A program made the translations under genes and the position numbers. 5,287 nucleotides of DNA from Kiritimatiellia bacterium (GTDB lineage: Bacteria > Verrucomicrobiota > Kiritimatiellia > RFP12 > UBA3636). Below, in pieces: positions 1-5,287 of the stretch (position 1 is the stretch's first letter; each line of letters starts with the position of its first letter). Location of the stretch: NCBI GenBank assembly GCA_017413145.1, contig JAFPUX010000154.1:1-5287 (forward strand), given 5' to 3'. The notes beneath the pieces are model-generated. The model was not told the DNA's origin. It did no database searches and saw nothing but the letters and a program-made list of their open reading frames with translations.

Positions 1-2970
1 CTTGCCGACCTTGAGCGCGACGCCGGCGTCGAGCGCGATGCGGCGCGCCTCCTCGCCGGCGGCGAAGACGGTGCGCGTCGCGGCCGGGCCGGCGGTGTCG
101 CGGGATCCGCCCTGCGAGAAGAAGTCGCCGAAGACGGCGTCGAACGTGCGCTCCGCGGCGGCGTCGGTCGCGCCGCGGCCGAAGAGGTCGAGCGTGCAGA
201 ACTTCACGCCGCCGCGGCCGGTCGAGTAGTCGAGCAGCGCCGCGTAGTTCATGTCGAACTCGCCCTCGATCTGCGGGCGGTAGCCGGCGACGGTCGGGCT
301 CTTGAGCTGGAGCGCCGCGAGCGAGAGGTTGCCGGTCCAGCGCGGCTCGTTGCGGCCGTGCTTCACGCGCAGCTCGGGCGAGGCGCCGGACCAGTCGTGC
401 AGGTCCTCGTCGCCGAGCGTGCGCAGCGCGGGCGAGACGCGGTCGCGCAGGAAGAGGACGCGGCTCGCGCGGTCCTGCACCTCGAAGCCGAACGCCTTCC
501 AGGCGTCGGGCCGCTGCGCGAGCACGAGCACGCGCAGGCCGTCCTTCACCGCGTCCATCGGCAGCGCGCCGAAGCCGCCGCCGCCCTTGCCGAGCGCGTT
601 GGCGCCGACGACGAGGAAGCGCTCGCCCCGGGCGTCCGCGGGCGAGGCGACCTTGGCGAAGTTCGAGAGCCCGCGCGCGCGAAGCTCCGGCTCGGTCTTG
701 CCGTCCGGGTCCCAGAGCGCGAAGCGCGGCGCCTTGGCGAAGGGGTTCTTGCGCCTGGGGTGCACCTCGAAGGCGAACGAGTCCTCGGACAGCTTCGCGC
801 CCCTGGCGTCGAGGAACTCGATGCGGATCTCGCCGGCGGTCTTCTTCTCGACCTCGGGCGCGGCGAAGGAGATCGGCGAGAAGTCCGGGACGTTGGAGGC
901 GAGGCGGCGCGGCTTCACGACGCCGGCGGCGACGCGCCTGCCGCCGAGAGTGGCGGTCCAGCGGGCGCCGAAGGCGCGCGGGTCGAAGCCGTCCCAGAGC
1001 AGGATGCACTGCTTCTCGACCGTCTCGCCCGAATACCATGCGTGGCGGCGGTCGGTGAAGTCGGGCGAGCCGCCGAGCCAGCCGAGAAAGTCGAGGTTGG
1101 TCTTTCGGACGATGTCCCACGACGGGAACGCCCAGTCGGGGCGGCCCTTCGGCACCTCCTCCTCGGACTTGAACTGGTAGGTCGGCCCGTATTTGTTGTG
1201 GATGCCCTCGAGCGTCCAGCCCGGCATCCCGTAGCCGTAGTCGAGGTTGAACCACACGATGCCGGCGTTGACGCCGAAGGTGCGCCAGGCGCGCGTGACT
1301 CGCGTGACGAAGTCGTCCGTGAACTTCCAGAAGAGCGGGTGCAGGACGCGGCGGATGTAGAGCGCCTCGACGTGGCGGTCGGAGATCTTCTCCGGCTCCG
1401 TGCGGTAGGCCTCCTCGCCGTAGTAGATCGCGAGCAGCTCGGTCACGAGGTCGCGCTTGTCCTGGTACCAGCTGTACTGGTAGGGGTGGCCGAACTCGCA
1501 CGCCTGGAACGGGAACTTCCCCGTGCCCCCCGCCCACGCGCTCGGCCACTCGACGCGCTCCTGCAGCGGCACCCAGTTGAAGTAGAGGTTCGCGGAGGCG
1601 ATCTCGCCCGTGGAGCCGTCCGAGTGCGAGAAGTAGAGCACGTTGGGGTTCGTCTCCTTGGCCGCCGCGACGAGGTCCGCCATCATCTTCGCGAAGCCGG
1701 AGTCGTCCCCGCATCCCAGGTGCTTCGCCTCGTAGGACCACTGCGGCAGGTAGGCGTTCACGCCCATGTAGACCATCGCGACGCACGGCCAGTTGCGGCT
1801 GCGGCGGAGGTTCGCGGCCTGCGTCCGCTTGAACGCCTCGCGCTTCTCGCCGGGGTTCATGAGCGGCCCCTTGGTGTTCCAGTCGAACGCCGTCGTCGGC
1901 ATCACGACCGCGATGCCGTTCTCGGAGAGGTACTCGAGCGTCTCGTCGCCGAGATAGGGGTCGAGCGCGACCTGGTGCGCGTACTGGATGCAGTTGTAGC
2001 CGATGCCCTGCAGGAACTTCGCGCCGTATCGGCTGCCGTTGAAGTTGTAGGAGACGCGGAACTTCTGCTCGTGGCCGTTCATGAGGATCTTCCGCTTCTC
2101 GCGCCAGATCTCGCGGAAGCCGAACTTCACGTCGCGGTAGTCGGCGACCTTGCCGTTCGGGCCGCCGAACCGGACCTTCACCTTGAGCGTGTAGAGGTAG
2201 CCGCGCCCGAGCTCCCACGTGATCGGGTCGGCCCACGGCGCGGAGGGCTTCACGACGTTCTCGCCCTCCCTTAGGTCGAACGCGCCGCCGAGCTTCTTCA
2301 CGGGCCTGCCGTCCGCGTCGAAGATCTCGGCGAGCACCTCCGCGCGGCACGCCGCGGGGACGGTGACCGTCGTCTCCACCGTGATCCTCTTCTCGCGCCA
2401 CGACGTGTTCGCGAAGACGTCGTCGACCGAATAGGCCTCCTTCGCGACGAGGAACGGCGGGTCCTTCTCGAGCTTGAAGTCGGAGTTCCTGCCGGCGAGG
2501 AGCATGTGGAACTCGTTCTCGGCGCCGTAGGAGAGCAGCGACGAAACGTCCACCTCGCCGGCCGGCTCCTTGATCTCCCCCGCCCTCTTCCCGTTCACGA
2601 ACACGACCACGCGGCAGCCGCGGATGCCGTCCTGCGCGAACGAGACGCGCAGGCCGCTCCACTCGGCGGGGATCGGGCGCCGCGCGCGGAGCCAGACGCA
2701 GTTGTAGCCGGACCAGTTCCCGCCCATGCCCGCGGGCGGCGGGTCCCACGACGGCCCCCGCGCCTCGGGCTGGAACATCTGCCGCGCCCACCACTGGCCG
2801 TTCCAGAAGTGCCACTTGCCCCACTGCGGGGCGGGCACGTCCGGGATCGTCTCGGCCGCGTCGCGCGTCGGCCAGGCGTCCCAGTGCTTCTCGACCTTGT
2901 CGCGGATCGGTTCGGCGGACGCCCCGCACGCGGCGAGGGCGAGGAGAAGAAGGAGCGCGGTTCGTTTCAT
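1..2970 (-). CDS. Exported GH2-related glycoside hydrolase with C-terminal GATase-like domain (3' end beyond window)
   Basis: The frame stays open for 990 codons from ATG at 2968-2970 to position 1, so the C-terminus is missing. Residues 1-19 form a signal peptide. Residues about 50-180 look like the N-terminal sugar-binding-like beta-sandwich of GH2 (VFVNGKRAGEI near 120). Residues about 185-280 look like the Ig-like domain, ending in LYTLKVKV and GFREIW, the usual GH2 junction, followed by ILMNG. The TIM barrel runs from about 285 to 600. Its expected nucleophile is E492 in ACEFGHP; the position expected for the acid/base Glu, after N405, is A406. The 86-residue spacing between the two fits GH2. 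Residues about 650-750 are another beta-sandwich. Residues about 780-935 (FLVVGANALGKG, then ALLDYSTGRGG and CTLDLFGR) resemble the GATase-like tails of verrucomicrobial/planctomycetal hydrolases. GH2 enzymes cleave beta-linked galactose, glucuronic acid, mannose or related sugars; the substrate here cannot be told. Third positions are strongly G/C. Family-level call is firm; activity is uncertain. Confidence 0.88.
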   Translation of the reverse strand, partial: MKRTALLLLLALAACGASAEPIRDKVEKHWDAWPTRDAAETIPDVPAPQWGKWHFWNGQWWARQMFQPEARGPSWDPPPAGMGGNWSGYNCVWLRARRPIPAEWSGLRVSFAQDGIRGCRVVVFVNGKRAGEIKEPAGEVDVSSLLSYGAENEFHMLLAGRNSDFKLEKDPPFLVAKEAYSVDDVFANTSWREKRITVETTVTVPAACRAEVLAEIFDADGRPVKKLGGAFDLREGENVVKPSAPWADPITWELGRGYLYTLKVKVRFGGPNGKVADYRDVKFGFREIWREKRKILMNGHEQKFRVSYNFNGSRYGAKFLQGIGYNCIQYAHQVALDPYLGDETLEYLSENGIAVVMPTTAFDWNTKGPLMNPGEKREAFKRTQAANLRRSRNWPCVAMVYMGVNAYLPQWSYEAKHLGCGDDSGFAKMMADLVAAAKETNPNVLYFSHSDGSTGEIASANLYFNWVPLQERVEWPSAWAGGTGKFPFQACEFGHPYQYSWYQDKRDLVTELLAIYYGEEAYRTEPEKISDRHVEALYIRRVLHPLFWKFTDDFVTRVTRAWRTFGVNAGIVWFNLDYGYGMPGWTLEGIHNKYGPTYQFKSEEEVPKGRPDWAFPSWDIVRKTNLDFLGWLGGSPDFTDRRHAWYSGETVEKQCILLWDGFDPRAFGARWTATLGGRRVAAGVVKPRRLASNVPDFSPISFAAPEVEKKTAGEIRIEFLDARGAKLSEDSFAFEVHPRRKNPFAKAPRFALWDPDGKTEPELRARGLSNFAKVASPADARGERFLVVGANALGKGGGGFGALPMDAVKDGLRVLVLAQRPDAWKAFGFEVQDRASRVLFLRDRVSPALRTLGDEDLHDWSGASPELRVKHGRNEPRWTGNLSLAALQLKSPTVAGYRPQIEGEFDMNYAALLDYSTGRGGVKFCTLDLFGRGATDAAAERTFDAVFGDFFSQGGSRDTAGPAATRTVFAAGEEARRIALDAGVALKVGK
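2914..2970 (-). other. Signal peptide, possibly lipoprotein type
   Basis: The hydrolase starts with MKRT, then a Leu/Ala core (residues 5-14), then Cys15. Residues 12-15 read LAAC and are followed by Gly, which fits a lipobox, so the enzyme may be lipidated at C15 (codon 2926-2928). ASA at 17-19 before Glu20 would also serve as a signal peptidase I site, so a soluble periplasmic or secreted enzyme is the alternative. The signal peptide supports the ATG at 2970 as the true start. Export is well supported; the type of cleavage is not. Confidence 0.8.
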
Positions 2971-2974
2971 GGTC

Positions 2975-2984
2975 GGGGGGGGGG
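2975..2984. repeat. Homopolymer run of ten G (ten C on the coding strand) in the intergenic spacer
   Basis: Ten consecutive G occur on the plus strand, between the stop of the surface-protein gene and the ATG of the hydrolase. On the coding strand this is C10, ending 4 bases before the ATG, in the stretch where a Shine-Dalgarno sequence would be expected. The upstream bases contain no AGGAGG-like sequence. Tracts of this length slip readily during replication and are also prone to sequencing or assembly error. Being intergenic, a length change would alter spacing, not reading frame. Confidence 0.95.
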
Positions 2985-2994
2985 CGTCGCGCCC
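2982..2994 (-). other. Small intergenic hairpin (5-bp stem, 3-base loop)
   Basis: On the coding strand, GGGCG and CGCCC are perfect complements around a CGA loop, starting one base after the TAG stop of the surface-protein gene. The C run continues beyond the stem, so alternative registers can pair with the same GGG. No U tract follows, so an intrinsic terminator is unlikely. It may be a weak translational spacer structure or chance in GC-rich DNA. Confidence 0.4.
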
Positions 2995-2995
2995 G

Positions 2996-5287
2996 CTACT
3001 TCACGATGAGGACCGTCGCCGGGAACGGGGCGTGGTGGTACCAGAGGTACTTGGCCGTCTCGCCGGCGGCCGCCACCTCCTCCGCGCTCTTGCGGCGGAT
3101 GTCCTTCGGGAAGGGAGAGGAATCCTGCGTGTAGTAGAAGTAGGAGCCCTCGCGATCCACCTCGCCGAACTCGACGAGCGCCGTGTTGATCATGGGGCTG
3201 CCTGTCTTGACCGACCAGTCCGCCACGAGGATCTCGCACCCGGCGAGCTTCTTCGAGCCTTCCGTCGTCGGGCACGAGAAGACGATCGGGCCGCCGCTGT
3301 TGCATAGTGCCCGGCCGTCCTTTTTCGTCATCCGGATCAGCGCGTCCGTCGTTGAATACCCGCCGTTGGCGGCCAGATCAAGAATCACGGCAGCCTTCGT
3401 GTGGTTGGCATCCGAGATGTTGCCTGAATAGACGGTATTCTCGGACACGAAACGCAAAATGCCGTCCTTGAACCGTAACCGGGCTCCATTCTGGCTGCTG
3501 TTGTTGAGAAGATTGACGAGTCCCGTCGAGTTGAACGTAGCGGACTCAAGAACGACGTCAAGATTGCGAGCTTCAAGCGAGCCCGTGACCGTAGAGGATT
3601 TGACTTCGAAAGTCGTCCATCCCGAAAGCGAACCGGCGTCGAACTTGGCGACCGTCGCCGCGGAACCGTTCTGGAACCGGAGGGTCGCGCCGTTGGCGAA
3701 CTTGATGTTCTCCGGGCTCCTCAAGGCGATGCCGTCGAAGACGACCGTTCCGTCCTGCGGCAGGTCCATTAGCGCGCTTAGGGCGATGGCGGCGTCTTCG
3801 TCCGTGCCGAGGAACGTCGTGCTGCCGCTGGCAGTATAGGTTATGGTGCTGGCGACGACCGCCCGGTCCACGCGGCAGGTGACGACCGCGTTCGGGAACT
3901 TCGCGGTCGAGCCGGCGGTCGGCCAGCCGCGGCCGCCCGCGACGGAAGCAGTCCAGTTCGCCGCGTCGCACCAGAGGCCGTCCGCGACATCGGACTTCCA
4001 CGTGTAGGTCGCGCCGTCGGCGATCGTCGTCGAGAGGACGGCCGTCTCGTTCGTGAAGGCGAGAGAGCCCACGACGGCGACGTGGCGCAGGAGGATCGAG
4101 AGCGTCTCGCCGAACTGCTCCGTCGCGAACGGCTGGATCGTGTGCGCTCCGGCGGCGAGCAGCGAGGCGTCGGTGTAGGTCGCCTGGTTGGTCATCGACG
4201 AGGCGTCCGGCCCGACCCACAGCTCGAGCCGCTGCGAGTCTGCTGTCGCCGCACCATCCACCGTGTAGCCGAGAACCCCGCCCGCCGCCGTATAGGCAAG
4301 CGGTTCGGAGAACATCGGCGCCGTGGCGATGGAGCCGGTCCACGTCGCCGTTCCGCCGGACTGCCCGTTGTCGGCAACGATCGAGAAGAAGCATTCCGTC
4401 CCGGGAAGGAGCCCCGCGGCGGAGATCTCGCCCGAGCCGATGAAATCGGAAAGAGCCGTCGAGCCGACCGAGAGATCGTCGGCGGCATACCCCCAGGCCG
4501 CCGCGAGCGAGACGGTGCTTGCACCGGTGCCGGCAGAGGTGACGTCGATCGGGAGAACGACCGAGCAGGGGGCGACCGTCGCGTCGTCGGGATGGACGGC
4601 AAGGACGGGCGCATCGCCCGCGAGCGAGAAGTCGGTGTAGCGGATGATCACGACGCCGCTGCCGCCGTTGCCGGCGATTCGGGTGGCGGCCGATGCGTTG
4701 CAACCCCCGCCGCCGCCGCCGCCGGTACCATCGACGCCGGCCGTCGCGGGAACCGTCCAGTAAGCGCCGTTGCCACCGTTCTCGCCGCCGGGCGCCATGA
4801 CATCGGCGTTGCTGCGCGCGCCACCGCCGCCGCCCGAGCCGTAGACGACGCGTGTGCCGGTGATGGAAAAGGCGAGACCCGCGCCGCCGGCTCCCGCGCC
4901 AGACGGCGTGACGCCGGAGGCCGATCCGTTCGCACCCTTCGTGCCCGCACCGCCGCCGCCGCCGGGACGATAGTCGTTCTGCGGGTCGCCGCCAACGTGG
5001 CCTTGTCCGTAAACCGCCAGAGCGTCCGTGCCTTTCCTGTTCCGCGCGCCACCGCCGCCGGATGCGCCGCTCGATCCGGTGGCGGTGTTGTCGTCCCAAC
5101 CGACGCCGCAGCCGCCGCCATAGGCGATGAAGTTCGTGGTTGCGCCGCCTTCGGATGTGATGAGCGAGTTGCCGCCGGGGGTCTTCGAACTTGTCGCGGA
5201 GGACGCCATCGTCCCGCCCGCGCCGATCGTCACGGCGTAGACGCCGGGTTCGAGAAGAACCTTCGTGGCGTGGACCACGCCGCCGCC
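2996..5287 (-). CDS. Glycine-rich, beta-rich surface protein with Fn3/Ig-like and beta-helix-like regions (5' end beyond window)
   Basis: The visible 763 residues end at TAG 2996-2998. The frame is still open at 5287 and begins Gly-Gly-Gly inside a glycine-rich domain. The GTG at 5276-5278 is therefore almost certainly an internal Val, and the real start and any signal peptide lie outside. Residues 1-217 are a glycine-rich domain with five Gly clusters; it opens with LLEPGVYAVTIGAGG and closes with VVIIRY, the typical boundaries of this domain family. Residues about 220-325 look Fn3-like (LLPGTECFFSIVADNGQSGG). Residues about 325-425 are a second Ig/Fn3-like segment. TYTW, W439 and N444-W445 form the W...NW motif common at the entry of autotransporter-like or beta-helix passengers. 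Residues about 450-690 are short beta-strand-prone, Asn/Ser/Thr/Gly-rich repeats. The protein ends in FPATVLIVK, with no LPXTG, PEP-CTERM or other sorting signal that I recognise. A structural or adhesive cell-surface role is inferred; no catalytic residues were recognised. Confidence 0.85.
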   Translation of the reverse strand, partial: GGGVVHATKVLLEPGVYAVTIGAGGTMASSATSSKTPGGNSLITSEGGATTNFIAYGGGCGVGWDDNTATGSSGASGGGGARNRKGTDALAVYGQGHVGGDPQNDYRPGGGGGAGTKGANGSASGVTPSGAGAGGAGLAFSITGTRVVYGSGGGGGARSNADVMAPGGENGGNGAYWTVPATAGVDGTGGGGGGGCNASAATRIAGNGGSGVVIIRYTDFSLAGDAPVLAVHPDDATVAPCSVVLPIDVTSAGTGASTVSLAAAWGYAADDLSVGSTALSDFIGSGEISAAGLLPGTECFFSIVADNGQSGGTATWTGSIATAPMFSEPLAYTAAGGVLGYTVDGAATADSQRLELWVGPDASSMTNQATYTDASLLAAGAHTIQPFATEQFGETLSILLRHVAVVGSLAFTNETAVLSTTIADGATYTWKSDVADGLWCDAANWTASVAGGRGWPTAGSTAKFPNAVVTCRVDRAVVASTITYTASGSTTFLGTDEDAAIALSALMDLPQDGTVVFDGIALRSPENIKFANGATLRFQNGSAATVAKFDAGSLSGWTTFEVKSSTVTGSLEARNLDVVLESATFNSTGLVNLLNNSSQNGARLRFKDGILRFVSENTVYSGNISDANHTKAAVILDLAANGGYSTTDALIRMTKKDGRALCNSGGPIVFSCPTTEGSKKLAGCEILVADWSVKTGSPMINTALVEFGEVDREGSYFYYTQDSSPFPKDIRRKSAEEVAAAGETAKYLWYHHAPFPATVLIVK
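4703..4723 (-). repeat. GGC codon run encoding seven consecutive glycines
   Basis: Seven Gly codons in a row (five GGC, one GGG, one GGT on the coding strand) lie within the glycine-rich domain, followed by Cys. On the plus strand this is a (CCG)6 microsatellite at 4707-4724. Because the unit is three bases, slippage would change the Gly count without breaking the frame. Shorter runs of the same type encode the other Gly clusters. Confidence 0.9.
4815..4832. repeat. 18-base direct repeat, copy 1 (second copy at 5044-5061)
   Basis: The same 18 bases occur at 5044-5061 in the same orientation, and both copies encode a GGGGAR-type segment of the glycine-rich domain. This is internal coding redundancy from repeated Gly clusters followed by Ala-Arg, not evidence of a mobile element. 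It could favour recombination between the clusters, which lie 229 bases apart (not a multiple of three, so a deletion would shift the frame unless the copies sit in different codon registers). Confidence 0.7.

Noticed and set aside
302..1180. Plus-strand open frame of 292 codons
   Set aside because: Ser/Arg/Pro-rich low-complexity translation overlapping the hydrolase on the other strand; no recognisable family.
358..2274. Long plus-strand open frame of 638 codons, antisense to the hydrolase
   Set aside because: Its product is a low-complexity Arg/Ala/Val/Glu-rich sequence with no domain or signal. It is open because the GC-rich codons of the minus-strand hydrolase rarely yield stops in this antisense frame. 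The minus strand in the same region gives a coherent GH2-type protein.
2971..2995. Intrinsic terminator between the two genes
   Set aside because: The stem is only 5 bp and is followed by C, not U. Readthrough into the hydrolase is more likely.
2506..3009. Plus-strand open frame of 167 codons over the hydrolase N-terminus
   Set aside because: Arg/Pro/Ala-rich shadow of the signal-peptide and beta-sandwich coding region.
2967..3305. Minus-strand open frame of 112 codons spanning the intergenic gap
   Set aside because: Overlaps the end of the surface-protein gene in another frame, is Arg/Gly-rich, and its terminal stop merely overlaps the hydrolase ATG. No evidence of a coupled small gene.
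3573..5099. Minus-strand open frame of 508 codons in another frame of the surface-protein gene
   Set aside because: The translation is extremely Arg-rich, as expected when GGC-rich glycine codons are read out of frame. The other frame has proper domains.
5276..5278. GTG as the start of the surface-protein gene
   Set aside because: Upstream codons remain open (three Gly) and continue the glycine-rich domain; no signal peptide follows the GTG. The true start lies outside the window.

Overview
The window holds parts of two co-directional minus-strand genes. Both run off an edge, and only a 25-base gap separates them. Reading along the minus strand, the first is the C-terminal 763 residues of a large glycine-rich, beta-rich, probably secreted surface protein (2996-5287; its start lies beyond 5287). 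The second is the N-terminal 990 residues of an exported glycoside hydrolase related to family GH2 (1-2970; its stop lies beyond position 1). No RNA genes, CRISPR arrays, insertion sequences or phage genes were seen.

The likely host is a GC-rich member of the Verrucomicrobiota/Planctomycetota group, perhaps a Kiritimatiellae-like polysaccharide degrader. This is an inference from three things: the very GC-rich third codon positions, the glycine-rich domain ending in VVIIRY followed by a Trp...Asn-Trp beta-helix entry, and a divergent GH2-type enzyme with a C-terminal domain resembling class I glutamine amidotransferases (GATase-like). There is no marker gene to fix the taxonomy.

Layout: 1-2970 is the hydrolase, with signal peptide, N-terminal beta-sandwich, Ig-like domain, TIM barrel, a further beta-sandwich and a GATase-like C-terminal domain. 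Positions 2971-2995 are the spacer, which carries a run of ten G (C on the coding strand) and a small hairpin but no recognisable ribosome binding site. Positions 2996-5287 are the surface protein: a glycine-rich domain, two Fn3/Ig-like segments, then a repetitive beta-strand region.

The tight spacing suggests co-transcription of a surface-displayed structural or adhesive protein and a carbohydrate-active enzyme, though a functional link is unproven. The most notable point is that the hydrolase keeps the Glu expected as the GH2 nucleophile (E492), while the position expected for the acid/base Glu, after a conserved Asn, is Ala (A406). The enzyme therefore either uses a different acid/base or has lost classical activity.
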